A stretch of DNA of 33,907 nucleotides from Candidatus Gastranaerophilales bacterium (GCA_905236055.1 CAJOOA010000078.1:1-33907), one strand, 5' to 3'; shown: positions 21,633 through 31,118, numbered from the stretch's first letter. Numbers and translations: made by a program. The notes: generated by a model not told the origin, from the letters alone.

Positions 21633-23906
21633 TTACTTAATAACAGTATAAATTCTGTATTCAGAAGGCATTATCTTGCCAAAGGAAAGAGAATTTGTTG
21701 CCGTTGCAAATTTTTCTTCAACATAATCCGTTCCGTCAAATATATATTCGGAAACTATTGAATAATCGCAAGAAAGCTCGATGGATTTATCAAAAACTTC
21801 CGTTCCTTCTCTTTCTTCTGTCCAAGAATTCCCGTTATCTTCAATTGTGAACTTTTCTGTCGGCGCATTGTAGTTTGCAGCAACAAGAATAGAATTTTTA
21901 ACTCCTTCCTTTTGAATATGCCAAACAACAAATCCGTCATCATCCTGCCTTATAATATTGGCTTCACCATCAGTAATTATCGGATTATTCTTTACAAATC
22001 TGTCAATTGCGTCAAATTTTGAATAAAAATCATAATCCCTGTTTCTTTTCATAGAGATTTCCGAGCCAATTATTTCTTCTATTCCGCCAACAGTAAAGGA
22101 TTCATCCCCATCTACGTGCATAATCGGTCTCTGTGCGAATTTACCGCCCGGAATAAATTTGTACTTAAACCATTTAAAGAGCGCACCATCTTTTCCCAAT
22201 TGAGCCGGATATCTGTCTATCGCTTCAAATTCGCCGTCTTGGTTATTATACGTTTTCATTACTGATAACGGCATTTTTGAAGGCGAAGAAGTATTATAAT
22301 TCGAAAGCCGTAAATTATCATCTGCAATTGTCTCCGGAGTCTTACAACTTTGTAAAACTATATCATTCCCCCAAAGAAGATCAAAACCCATATCTTCGTG
22401 GTATTCCTTGTAATAATTATCCCAAAGCATGTATTCCGCCAAAGATGCAAAATAAGGAATACTTTCCTTCATAGCAGAATTTAACATTCCCAACACTTTT
22501 CTCGGCGCTCTGTAGCTAATCGGAGTTCCATTATCTTCCGAAACTTCATCAACAACATGGTCAATATGATCAACTCTGAACCCGTCAAAATTGTATTCTT
22601 TTTGCAAATTCTTCATATAATCAATGAAAAATTTGATTATATCATTGTTGTATTTTCCGTTTTCAAGACATACAAAATAATACGGAGTTTGACAATCAAG
22701 ATTAGCAAGGTATGTAACGTCTTCACCATTAAATTTGTAATGCTTGAATATCGGATAAGATGCCCCCTCGCTCATTTTATCAAAGACAGGCACGCCTGCC
22801 GAACACCACGCACCGCCCGGAGCCGGCCACATACCCTCAGAAATCAATGTTTGTATAATTTCACCTTGATTTTTGATATCGTTTTCGCTCATCCTTTTGC
22901 CGTTACTGTTTTTGCAAACACGGTTTATGATATTTCTGGCTTTTTTGTGAAGTTTATCCTGAATACTTTTTTCTAACATTGAATTGGATAAAAATGTTTT
23001 TGTTTCCTTTAAAAGTTCATCAATCTCGTTAAAAATATTCTGATAATGTTCGGTTAATTCACCATAAGTTTCACCTTTTATAGCTTTTTTATAAATTCCG
23101 CTGACTATATCTAAATCGTCTTTGATATATTTATTTTGAAGTTCTAATGCAACAGAATCGACGTTTCTGAATAATTCAGACATCAATGCATTTATATCAA
23201 ACCACCTTGCACATTCCGGCGTTGTAAGAACTATTTTAGAGAATCTTCCCGTCTGAGGAAGAATATCATAAATCACCGGATGTCCTGCAAGTTGCGTCAT
23301 TTGGATGAATATTTTTACCTGTTCATCAGCATTTAACCCCGTTTTTTCATAAATTTCTTTATCTTCAAGGTTCGGACTTACACAGCTAGCAGTAGGCAGA
23401 TATGCACAGCCGAATTCACGAGGATGGAAGGGGATTAAATACATCGTTGTATTAAATATTCCGTTCTCTAAATTTCCTGTCGGTAAGATTAACAATTGAC
23501 GTAACCAATCCATAAATCGTCCGCAATCTTCACGTTCGTTGCCGTTTCCTAAACCGGCAAGATTTATAAGTTTTATGTTATGACCTTCTTTTTGAAGCCA
23601 GCTCGAATCTTTTATGTTGTTTCTCGCCAGAACACTTGATTTTAGAAAACTAAATTTCCCGTCTAAAAACACGCCTTCGTTTTCCCACTTAGTTTCCAGT
23701 GCATACAAAACCTCCGCATCAGAAAGCTCTTCCAATGCCTTGATGTGCGGATAAGGGAGATATCCGTATTTTTCCATAGTTGATTTCAAATATTCTTTTC
23801 TCTCATCGGATATTGAATTAAAAGAATATAACTCTTTTAAAGATGAATAAAAGTTATTCAAATTATCAACTGCCGAAACTTCTTTTTTAAACAGAAAATT
23901 TAACAT
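21633..23906 (-). CDS. GH13-like alpha-glucan-active enzyme
   Basis: 757-aa protein with alpha-amylase family (GH13) hallmarks. FDGFRVDHIDHVVDE carries region II with the probable nucleophile Asp446; ASLAEYMLWDNYYKEYHED carries region III with a probable acid/base Glu491. RPIMHVDGDESFTVG is a candidate for region IV, where the usual HD pair is changed to DGDES. Upstream, IPFHPREFGCAYLP and AGHPVIYDILPQTGRFSK look like region I and substrate contact. No signal peptide, so it is probably cytoplasmic and may act on glycogen or maltodextrins, but the subfamily is uncertain. The start at 23906 follows AAGGAG by 7 nt; the frame also opens at a GTG inside that site. A TTGAAA-18-TATTAT promoter lies upstream. 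Confidence 0.75.
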   Translation of the reverse strand: MLNFLFKKEVSAVDNLNNFYSSLKELYSFNSISDERKEYLKSTMEKYGYLPYPHIKALEELSDAEVLYALETKWENEGVFLDGKFSFLKSSVLARNNIKDSSWLQKEGHNIKLINLAGLGNGNEREDCGRFMDWLRQLLILPTGNLENGIFNTTMYLIPFHPREFGCAYLPTASCVSPNLEDKEIYEKTGLNADEQVKIFIQMTQLAGHPVIYDILPQTGRFSKIVLTTPECARWFDINALMSELFRNVDSVALELQNKYIKDDLDIVSGIYKKAIKGETYGELTEHYQNIFNEIDELLKETKTFLSNSMLEKSIQDKLHKKARNIINRVCKNSNGKRMSENDIKNQGEIIQTLISEGMWPAPGGAWCSAGVPVFDKMSEGASYPIFKHYKFNGEDVTYLANLDCQTPYYFVCLENGKYNNDIIKFFIDYMKNLQKEYNFDGFRVDHIDHVVDEVSEDNGTPISYRAPRKVLGMLNSAMKESIPYFASLAEYMLWDNYYKEYHEDMGFDLLWGNDIVLQSCKTPETIADDNLRLSNYNTSSPSKMPLSVMKTYNNQDGEFEAIDRYPAQLGKDGALFKWFKYKFIPGGKFAQRPIMHVDGDESFTVGGIEEIIGSEISMKRNRDYDFYSKFDAIDRFVKNNPIITDGEANIIRQDDDGFVVWHIQKEGVKNSILVAANYNAPTEKFTIEDNGNSWTEEREGTEVFDKSIELSCDYSIVSEYIFDGTDYVEEKFATATNSLSFGKIMPSEYRIYTVIK

Positions 23907-23964
23907 GACTTTCTCCTTGTGCACCTTTAACAGTGATTGTCGGACGTGGTTGTTTTGTATATGA

Positions 23965-23994
23965 ATAATATCATGGTTATATACCGTATTTCAA
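23965..23994 (-). promoter_or_regulatory. promoter of the GH13-like gene
   Basis: TTGAAA (23994-23989), 18-nt spacer, TATTAT (23970-23965) on the minus strand, giving a leader of about 50 nt. Confidence 0.5.
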
Positions 23995-24035
23995 ACTGGT
24001 ATTAAGAATTGTTACAACCGTCAGCAAATTTTTTA

Positions 24036-24047
24036 TTTACGGGTTTT
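24036..24047 (+). promoter_or_regulatory. TTTACGGGTTTT element, copy 2
   Basis: Second copy of the 12-mer at 19613-19624, 33 nt before the 311-aa tagged protein. It is preceded by CAAA at the same 14-nt offset as in copy 1. Confidence 0.4.
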
Positions 24048-24080
24048 TACTTAATAGTTATTTAATTTGAGGAGAACTAT

Positions 24081-25016
24081 ATGCAAATTAATTCAGTACA
24101 AAATTACGGTCAAAATAATTTAATTCAAATTAATAATAAACCCGCTTTTAAAAGCATACGCGTTGCAACGGAGTATGTCGGTCCGTTGTACAAATACGGA
24201 ACAAGAGAAGCACAATCAAAGTATAAGAGTATTGTATCAGAGTTATCGCAAATGTGTACCAATTTAAAAATAAAAACAGACTGGAACGATCGTATAGTCG
24301 GGGATTGGCCTGAATACATGGTGAGTGTTGTAAAAAATCTAAAAGAAAATTGGTTCAGACGTGAAATGTATGAAGAAGCAATCGTACCATTTATCAATAA
24401 ATATTCAAAAACAGATAAGAAAGAACTCCAAGAGTTAAAGAAAAAGTACAACGAAATGATTGACAGTATGGGCAAACAAGGTAAAAGCCTGGATATAGAG
24501 TTTTATACGGCTCCGCCTCACACTAATACTTCATACGGATATATGGTTTATGTTATACCGGCACTCGGAATGGAAGGCATAATAAATGATTATCACGAAA
24601 ATAATGATGCTTATTACGTTGAACCATACGGATATCCTCGATATTATAAGAGAATGTATTTACCTTCAGAAAGAACAATAGATAATATTAAATTAGAAAT
24701 TTTTAATAAATTAAACAGTATCTTTGAAGAAGGAATTAAAAACGGGCAGGATAAAATAGTTGTTCCGCTGCCGGAAGGTAAACATGATGAAAAAGTTCTT
24801 GAACAGCTCAAAGAGAATGAGGAACGTTATGACAGAATGAAAAAAGAATATCACATTAAAGACGAAGAAGAATACCATCGTGAGTGGGCCCATGAATTCT
24901 TATATTCACGCCGGTCGGAAAGCTGTGAAGATTATTTCGAGAGTCAAGCAAGAGAAACTGCGCGGTTTGTACATGACAGACGGTTTGCGTTTAATGAAGA
25001 AATGGAAGACGATTAG
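24081..25016 (+). CDS. hypothetical 311-aa protein with N-terminal AFKS tag
   Basis: I do not recognise a domain. The N-terminus MQINSVQNYGQNNLIQINNK followed by PAFKS is of the tagged kind found in this window. Most of the protein is soluble and helical, with a tyrosine-rich central stretch (GYMVYVIPALGMEG) and a charged C-terminus (CEDYFESQARETARFVHDRR). The strong ribosome site GAGGAG lies 6 nt before the ATG. It overlaps the convergent lipoprotein gene by 4 nt. Upstream it shares a 12-mer with the 113-aa gene. Confidence 0.7.
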   Translation: MQINSVQNYGQNNLIQINNKPAFKSIRVATEYVGPLYKYGTREAQSKYKSIVSELSQMCTNLKIKTDWNDRIVGDWPEYMVSVVKNLKENWFRREMYEEAIVPFINKYSKTDKKELQELKKKYNEMIDSMGKQGKSLDIEFYTAPPHTNTSYGYMVYVIPALGMEGIINDYHENNDAYYVEPYGYPRYYKRMYLPSERTIDNIKLEIFNKLNSIFEEGIKNGQDKIVVPLPEGKHDEKVLEQLKENEERYDRMKKEYHIKDEEEYHREWAHEFLYSRRSESCEDYFESQARETARFVHDRRFAFNEEMEDD

Positions 25017-25873
25017 TTAACATAAACAGCTTCGTTCAGTTTGAGTATAAATCTGCTTCCTGCGGGTATTGATACGTGTCCGCCTTTGGAGAAAAACGCC
25101 GTAATTGGTGAAATTAGTGTATTTGCTCCTAAGCACAGAGTCCCGTATACAAAAGGAAACGGTGAAAGAACAAGAGTAGAACCGCTTCCGCCAAGGTTTA
25201 CGGTTAAGCTGAGCATTCGATTAAATAAACTTCGTCCCCAGTTACCCTTCTTCCACATAGTTTTTAAGTAAGTTCTTTCGCCTTTTATATTATCAAAAAA
25301 CACTTTTTTATCTTTAGCCCTAACAACATAAGCATTTAAAGGAACCGTATGTCCGTTGTAAAACATAGAATATACCCTAATTGCGACTAAACCACCGTTA
25401 CAGGATATCTGAGGCTGGTGAGATTCAACTATTTCACCGTTTAAAATCGTACCGGCGGGTATTGTATATCCGTTTCCGCTTGTTTGAGCAACGGTTTTGA
25501 ATTTTACGGAAGTCCCCTGCTTTTGCCAATCGGAAATCGCGCTTGTGTTTACCACATTAAATTTAGTTCCGGATTTAATTTTTATGTTTCCGCCTTTGTA
25601 AGGGATTGCGGGCAGTGATTTGGGGACAGACGCCTTACTACCGCTTACGTCCGGTTTACTTTTGGGCTTGCTGTTTTTTACAATATTGGGCAAGTCCGGC
25701 AAGCCTCCTCCGTTATTGGTATTTATTCCGGTATCATCAATAAGTTTTGTATCATTATAATTCTTTCGGATTTCATCATTTACGGTTTCATCCAAATTAA
25801 AAGAGCATGCCGTATTTATTGTCAGCATGATTATTAATGGTAAAATCAACACTTTTTTTGTTATAAATTTCAT
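25013..25873 (-). CDS. lipoprotein of unknown function
   Basis: 286-aa protein with a lipoprotein signal peptide: positively charged MKFITKKVLILPLIIMLTIN, then T-A-C, so lipidation at Cys23 is expected although the -3 residue is Asn rather than Leu. Residues 40-95 are a proline/lysine/serine-rich linker. The C-terminal half is beta-rich, with VNTSAISDWQKQGTSVKF and TIPAGTILNGEIV, resembling SH3-like or barrel segments. Hydrophobic glycine-rich stretches (LVLSPFPFVYGTLCLGANTL) lie near 235-260. It is attached to the outer face of the inner membrane or to the outer membrane. No strong Shine-Dalgarno. Function not identified. Confidence 0.75.
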   Translation of the reverse strand: MKFITKKVLILPLIIMLTINTACSFNLDETVNDEIRKNYNDTKLIDDTGINTNNGGGLPDLPNIVKNSKPKSKPDVSGSKASVPKSLPAIPYKGGNIKIKSGTKFNVVNTSAISDWQKQGTSVKFKTVAQTSGNGYTIPAGTILNGEIVESHQPQISCNGGLVAIRVYSMFYNGHTVPLNAYVVRAKDKKVFFDNIKGERTYLKTMWKKGNWGRSLFNRMLSLTVNLGGSGSTLVLSPFPFVYGTLCLGANTLISPITAFFSKGGHVSIPAGSRFILKLNEAVYVN

Positions 25874-25909
25874 CCGTAAGCCACTCTCTAATTATATTTT
25901 AACAAATTG

Positions 25910-25923
25910 TAACAAATTTGTTA
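25910..25923. repeat. 14-nt palindrome between divergent genes
   Basis: TAACAAATTTGTTA is a perfect palindrome. TAACAAATT is also partly repeated just upstream (25900-25908 region). It lies between the divergent lipoprotein and 746-aa membrane protein genes and could be an operator. Confidence 0.4.
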
Positions 25924-25997
25924 AGAACTAGCAAAAAAAATTTTGTTTTGTTTTATGATAAGTGTGTAACCAGACTTGATTTAGATTGGAAACTATG

Positions 25998-28238
25998 ATG
26001 AAGATTCATACAACGCAAAATCTAAGTTTTTTAGCCCAACAACAACTATATCCAACCGGCAGTGTATCGCTAACAGACATTAGATTTAAACAAGGCAATG
26101 TACAAGAAAACAGTACAAAATCAGATTTACCCTCTAAGAAAGATCGTAATTACAAATTGATAAACACTATAGTCTTACTTAGCGGCGGAACAATGATATT
26201 CGGACTGTCAGCTGCTCTTGCAAAAAGCCGCCTTAAAAAGCTCACACCGGAAGATTTAAAAAATACAATAAAAACATTAGAAGAAAAAATTAAAGTTGGG
26301 GACGTAAAGGAAGAATTTACTACCAAAACAACAAGATGGGATAAATTTTTAGAAAGTAAATCTTTAGATAAAGTTCTTCAGTGGACAGAAAAGAATGAGC
26401 CCGTTATACAAGCGGCGATGGCGGCCCTTATTTGTATGATTTTAAGACCTCTTACAATCATGTCACTTCCTAATAAAAAGGGCAAAGATGATAATATGTA
26501 TAAAGAGGATAATATGTATGCTTCTGCACACTCAATATCCTCAGGTATTATGGGGCTTGTTGCCACAATGCTTATTGCTCGGCCATTTGCAAGAGGCACG
26601 CAGTATACTATGGATAAAATGTTCAAAGATCTTAGCGAAGATGCCCTGAAGCGTTATTGCCCGAAACTTGATTTGAATTCAATTTATACAGATGCCACCA
26701 AAACTGCCAGAAAAGAAGTTAAAGAATGGCTTTTAATAGATGGTAACAGATTTATATCGAACCTTAAAGACGTAGAAAAAATTCCTGAACTTATGCAGTT
26801 TAATGAAATTTCCGCAAAAACTTTCCGAGAATTATTACATGCCGATGTTGATTGGGCTTCTCAAAAAGGAAAATCTTTTAATGACGTTGTAACAAAAGAC
26901 GGCAAAAAACTTTATGACGTTATCGATTGGAATTATTTGGGAATTATTGTTAAACAAGAATATAAAGGTGCGGAAAAAGTTGACAAAAAGATTCTGATGG
27001 AAAGCACCGGTGACGCAAGAATTCTTTTGAAAGACCTTGACAGAGAGTTTTTGGAAAAAATAATCAAAGATTCTGACAATTCATCCTATTGGAAAAAACT
27101 TGATATAAATTCTGTATACAAAGATGGACAAGTTGTTGATTTCAGAAATTGGAAAGAATTGGGCTCAGAGAATCAGTGGAAATTAGATTTGGGGAATACT
27201 TACATATCATCTCCGTATGACACAACAATTTATATACCGAGAATCAGCGGTAAACATCGAATTGAACCAACCGGAGAAATAAAATACGCAGCATATCTTA
27301 AAAATGGCATAGACGGAAAGTTGGGAACACCCATAGATGAAGTAATGATGGCTGCCGATAAAAAGAATGATGTGCTTAACAAATCTATGACTTGGGCTCC
27401 TGATATTGTAACAAGACCGTTGGTTGCTACTGCAACTATTTCACTAATTCCGATTGCACTCAAAAATATTTTCCATATTGAAAAAGGGAAATCCGCACCT
27501 GCAAAACCGGTACAAGAAAACAAAGAAAATAATAACGTTTCTTTTAAAGGAAAAAGCGCTGATGATAGCGATACCGAAACAAAAAATCCAAGCAATTCTG
27601 TTTCCTTCAAAAGTAAAGGAAGTAACGGTTCGGCAGGCGGTAAAAAGCCATCTTCATTAAGAGAACATATTAATAAATTTTTAGAACGATTTATTTCAAA
27701 ACCGTTGGCAAAAATTTATGGGAAGCCAATGTATGAATCAAAAACCGTAAATAATATAGCAGAAAGATTATCAAAAGTCCCTGGCGGAATGACTAATCAC
27801 ATGGCTACATTGGGAGCACTCCTGACAAGCAGTGTTTATATGTATCAAACTTTGCATAAAAAAGATTTAGATGATGACAGAAAACGCACTCTAGCAGTAA
27901 ACCAATGCTTATGTTTCATTGTTCCTACAATTTGTGCATATACAGTCGATAAATTACTTAAAAACTTGACAAAAGAAAAAATCGAATACAAATATGCCAG
28001 CAAGCAAGAACAAAAGATTGCTTTGGCGAAACTTAATAAAGCGGATTCTGAAACTATAGAAAAATTACAGAAAGGTTTAGGAGCAAAATTAAAAGGCGTT
28101 CGTACTTTGGTAAGTCTTGCAATATTTGCCTTAATTTACCGTTATGTTGCACCAGTACTAATTACTCCTGTTGCTAACAGAATCGGCGAAAGAGTTAACG
28201 AAAAGAAGCACGCTGAAAAAGCACAGGCGAATGCATAA
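25998..28238 (+). CDS. large multi-pass membrane protein with two internal SFKG-like repeats
   Basis: 746-aa protein, not recognised. Membrane helices are predicted near residues 50-75 (NTIVLLSGGTMIFGLSAALA), 140-160 (AAMAALICMILRPLTIM), 180-200 and about 475-495 in the first part. A C-terminal set of three or four follows (MATLGALLTSSVYMY, CLCFIVPTICAYTV, LVSLAIFALIYRYV). Between the two halves is a low-complexity linker with NNVSFKGK and NSVSFKSK in tandem about 25 residues apart. These are internal copies of the tag seen at N-termini of other proteins. ATG 25998 is 7 nt after GGA; ATG 25995 and TTG 25986 are alternatives. It ends one base before the response regulator gene on the other strand. 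Confidence 0.7.
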   Translation: MKIHTTQNLSFLAQQQLYPTGSVSLTDIRFKQGNVQENSTKSDLPSKKDRNYKLINTIVLLSGGTMIFGLSAALAKSRLKKLTPEDLKNTIKTLEEKIKVGDVKEEFTTKTTRWDKFLESKSLDKVLQWTEKNEPVIQAAMAALICMILRPLTIMSLPNKKGKDDNMYKEDNMYASAHSISSGIMGLVATMLIARPFARGTQYTMDKMFKDLSEDALKRYCPKLDLNSIYTDATKTARKEVKEWLLIDGNRFISNLKDVEKIPELMQFNEISAKTFRELLHADVDWASQKGKSFNDVVTKDGKKLYDVIDWNYLGIIVKQEYKGAEKVDKKILMESTGDARILLKDLDREFLEKIIKDSDNSSYWKKLDINSVYKDGQVVDFRNWKELGSENQWKLDLGNTYISSPYDTTIYIPRISGKHRIEPTGEIKYAAYLKNGIDGKLGTPIDEVMMAADKKNDVLNKSMTWAPDIVTRPLVATATISLIPIALKNIFHIEKGKSAPAKPVQENKENNNVSFKGKSADDSDTETKNPSNSVSFKSKGSNGSAGGKKPSSLREHINKFLERFISKPLAKIYGKPMYESKTVNNIAERLSKVPGGMTNHMATLGALLTSSVYMYQTLHKKDLDDDRKRTLAVNQCLCFIVPTICAYTVDKLLKNLTKEKIEYKYASKQEQKIALAKLNKADSETIEKLQKGLGAKLKGVRTLVSLAIFALIYRYVAPVLITPVANRIGERVNEKKHAEKAQANA

Positions 28239-28934
28239 TTAAATATTGAGTTTATAACCCCCACCATATATTGTTTCGATATATTTTTTACCGTCGGCAA
28301 TCTTGTCAATTTTGCTTCTTAAATGTCTTATATGAACTCTTATCGTTTCAATGTCGTCATCGGGTTCATATCCCCAAACCTCCTTAAGAAGTTTTTGCGC
28401 CGAAACCATATTTCCATGATTCTGAAACAAAACATTAAATATATCAAACTCAATAGGAGTAATCCTTTGAACCTTGTCGTTTATTTTTACACTGTATGTT
28501 TCCGGCATTAAGGTAATTTCTTTATAAGTAAGTAAATCTCTTACCGCTATAGATTTTGGAATCTGATTTGTTCTTTTTAACAATGCCCTGACTCTGACAA
28601 GTAATTCGTCAATTTCAAACGGCTTTGTCAGGTAATCATCCACCCCTATATTAAATCCGTTCACTTTATCATTGAGTTCGGATAAAGCCGTCAACATTAT
28701 AATTGGAATTTCTGAAATTTCAGAACACTGCCGTATTCTTTGTGCGACCGTAAAACCGTCTACTTCCGGCATCATTACATCTAAAATTATAAGTTCGGGA
28801 TATTCTTGTTTAGCAAGAGCAAAGCCATCTGTTCCGTTAAAACTCTGCACCACTTCATAACCTTGAAGCTCAAGATTCACCTTAATCAATTCATTTATTG
28901 CAACATCATCATCAATAACAAGTATTTTAGTCAT
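28239..28934 (-). CDS. OmpR-family response regulator
   Basis: 231-aa two-component response regulator. The receiver domain has acidic residues D8-D10 (LVIDDD), the phospho-acceptor D52 (LIILDVMMPEVDG), T82 and K104. The C-terminal winged helix (residues about 135-230) has ITPIEFDIFNVLFQNHGNMV and DIETIRVHIRHLRSKIDK, ending GGGYKLNI. The style resembles cyanobacterial RpaA/RpaB, but which it is cannot be judged. It overlaps rmuC by 8 nt and is coupled to it; no histidine kinase gene is nearby. GAGG lies about 9 nt before the start. Confidence 0.93.
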   Translation of the reverse strand: MTKILVIDDDVAINELIKVNLELQGYEVVQSFNGTDGFALAKQEYPELIILDVMMPEVDGFTVAQRIRQCSEISEIPIIMLTALSELNDKVNGFNIGVDDYLTKPFEIDELLVRVRALLKRTNQIPKSIAVRDLLTYKEITLMPETYSVKINDKVQRITPIEFDIFNVLFQNHGNMVSAQKLLKEVWGYEPDDDIETIRVHIRHLRSKIDKIADGKKYIETIYGGGYKLNI

Positions 28935-30117
28935 TTACCAGAACCTCATTATTGATATGCTCGTCCGACTCAAGCAAAAGTTCCTCCGGAATATTTTTTG
29001 CAGAAATAATTCCATATTCTTTTAAAGCATTAACTTGAGAAAAAAGACTCGGTTTAGATTTACTGTTTCTTGTGAATCGGTTAATTGTTGTCGTAAATTT
29101 TGAAGAAATCTCACTAAATTTTCTTTGTAAATCAATTAAATCATCACAAAATTGAACAAAAGTATCATACAGATTTGAGCCCGCTTGTACAATCATACTT
29201 ACGCTTTCCTGCTGTTTTTGTTGAGCAAATAATTGATTTACAAGTCTGATAGCAACTAATAACGATGCCGTGCCGACAATAATAATATTATATTTATATG
29301 CCATATTTATTAAATCGACATCTTCATACAAAATATGAACTGAAGATTCTATAGGCATGTACATTAATACAAAATCCGGTTGTGATAAATCACCCGCATT
29401 TTGATAATTCTTGCCTGCCAAATCGGAAATACGTTTTTTTACCTCTGTTTTAAATTCATTCAAACAAGATTCATCTTCTATATATTTAAGATAACTGGTT
29501 AAAGTGACCTTTGAATCAATAATCAGATGTCTGTCATTTGGAAGATTGACAACAATATCAGGTCGTACTGTATGAATTTCTTCATCTTTAAGATTCGTTG
29601 AGGTTGTTACATATTGTTTTGTATAATGGATTCCTTCGTTCATTCCGCAAGATTGTAATATGGTATCAAGCAAATCTTCCCCATACGAACCTTTTACGTT
29701 TTGATTTTTTGTAAGCGCATCAACCAAATTTTTGGCCTCTTGTTCAATAATTTTGTTATTTTTTTCAAGATTAGTAATTTGCTCAACAATTTTGGTTGTA
29801 TTTTCAACGCCTTTAAGATTAAAACTTTCTATTTTCTGTTTAAATTCACCTAATTCTTTAGTGAGCGGTAGAATTTTTTCTTCTAGAGTTTCTCTGTTTT
29901 GCCTTCTCAAATCTTCTTGTTCATTCTTGATGGTTTCGTTTGCGAGCCGAACAAAATCACGTTTAATAATCTCCTGAATCGATTCAGCAGAATCGAGTTT
30001 GGATTTTAGCAAAATCAACTCTTCCTTTGCAGAAATAATCTTCTGCGAATCTATCATGTAAGTTATAAAAAATGAAAGGAATGCCCCTCCTAAAAATGCC
30101 AAAATGTAAAAAAGCAT
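28927..30117 (-). CDS. rmuC: RmuC family DNA recombination protein
   Basis: 396 aa. An N-terminal membrane helix (MLFYILAFLGGAFLSFFITY) is followed by a coiled coil (residues 30-140, with EEKILPLTKELGEFKQKIES). Then comes the RmuC domain: VKGSYGEDLLDTILQSCGMN, PDIVVNLPNDRHLIIDSKVT (a PD-(D/E)xK-like nuclease core) and PIESSVHILYEDVDLINMAY. RmuC limits inversions and acts in DNA recombination or breakage control. AAAGGAG lies 5 nt before the ATG. Operon: Bax-inhibitor-like gene, 3 nt gap, rmuC, 8 nt overlap, response regulator. Confidence 0.93.
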   Translation of the reverse strand: MLFYILAFLGGAFLSFFITYMIDSQKIISAKEELILLKSKLDSAESIQEIIKRDFVRLANETIKNEQEDLRRQNRETLEEKILPLTKELGEFKQKIESFNLKGVENTTKIVEQITNLEKNNKIIEQEAKNLVDALTKNQNVKGSYGEDLLDTILQSCGMNEGIHYTKQYVTTSTNLKDEEIHTVRPDIVVNLPNDRHLIIDSKVTLTSYLKYIEDESCLNEFKTEVKKRISDLAGKNYQNAGDLSQPDFVLMYMPIESSVHILYEDVDLINMAYKYNIIIVGTASLLVAIRLVNQLFAQQKQQESVSMIVQAGSNLYDTFVQFCDDLIDLQRKFSEISSKFTTTINRFTRNSKSKPSLFSQVNALKEYGIISAKNIPEELLLESDEHINNEVLVND

Positions 30118-30120
30118 TAA

Positions 30121-30885
30121 TTATCTCCTTTGGAATTTAGCTAGCAGTCTTAAAATTTCAATGTATAACCACACAACTGTTACAATTAATCCGAAAGCGC
30201 CATACCATTCATACTCTTTCGGAAAATTTCTCTCTGCTGCCCGTTCAATAAAATCAAAATCAATAATAAGATTAAATGCTGCTATAATAACAATGACCAC
30301 ATTTACCAAAAGGCCAAACGGACTTGTAGAATATATCACCGGAACGGATAGCCCAAAGAAGTGTCCTATAAAGTCTATTAAATAAATACCCGCTATAGAA
30401 AGAGTTGCAATAAAAATTACACTTCTGAATTTATCAGTACATTGAATAGCTCTCATCCTGTACAATATCAGCATAATAAACAATGCAGCAAATGTTCCGC
30501 CTATAGCAGACGAAACTATTCCCGGATAGGAAGCTTCAAATACTGCCGAAATTCCGCCTAAAAATAAACCTTCACAAGCAGCATAAAAAGGAACTAAGTA
30601 TTTTATACCGCTTAGTTGGGGTGACCATCTTGAAAAAGAGATTATTAAGGCGAGAATAAATCCTACAATTGCGCCGCCACCTGTTAGCATGGCAACTATA
30701 TCTGTATATCCCAGTGAGAACCTCGTCCATGTATAGCTCGCCGCTATTAGCATAATTAACCCCATTAAACCTGTAACTTGCAATGTGCCATTAACAGTCA
30801 TAACCTGATTACTCGGGAATGCCATTGTCTCAACATACTGAGTATCACGCTCAAGATTATTTTCATTCAAAACCGGATTTGACAT
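30121..30885 (-). CDS. Bax inhibitor-1/YccA family membrane protein
   Basis: 254-aa inner-membrane protein with about seven helices, from LQVTGLMGLIMLIAASYTWT to FGLIVTVVWLYIEILRLLAK. The N-terminus MSNPVLNENNLERD is like that of the actinobacterial and Bacillus members of the family, and the acidic transmembrane motif FNLIIDFDFIERAAE, near residue 210, is characteristic. Members act as calcium channels or modulators of membrane proteases. GGAGGG precedes the ATG. First gene of the operon with rmuC and the response regulator. Confidence 0.9.
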   Translation of the reverse strand: MSNPVLNENNLERDTQYVETMAFPSNQVMTVNGTLQVTGLMGLIMLIAASYTWTRFSLGYTDIVAMLTGGGAIVGFILALIISFSRWSPQLSGIKYLVPFYAACEGLFLGGISAVFEASYPGIVSSAIGGTFAALFIMLILYRMRAIQCTDKFRSVIFIATLSIAGIYLIDFIGHFFGLSVPVIYSTSPFGLLVNVVIVIIAAFNLIIDFDFIERAAERNFPKEYEWYGAFGLIVTVVWLYIEILRLLAKFQRR

Positions 30886-30965
30886 AATATCCCTCCTACT
30901 CCTAAGGATATTATATCATACAAGTTGAAACCGGCAGAATAATTTTAAGTTTTTCTTAACAAATA

Positions 30966-31118
30966 CTAGATGGCTCTGATTTTAACCATCAAGCTTGAAA
31001 CCTGACGTTTTAAATCTTCGTCAATAGGATTTGTTGCATAACATTCAATTCTTGCTGTTTCTTCATTTTCAGCTATAACAGCTTCTAATAATGCAAGTTT
31101 TCTAAATACAATATTCAT
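30966..31118 (-). CDS. small hypothetical 50-aa protein
   Basis: A 50-codon frame with ATG at 31118-31116 and TAG at 30968-30966. It begins MNIVFRKLALLEAVIAENEE and ends VKIRAI; charged, helical, one cysteine, no membrane segment. AAGG lies 9 nt upstream of the ATG, and copy C of the shared promoter motif is 24 nt upstream. Both support expression despite the small size. Not recognised as any family. Confidence 0.6.
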   Translation of the reverse strand: MNIVFRKLALLEAVIAENEETARIECYATNPIDEDLKRQVSSLMVKIRAI

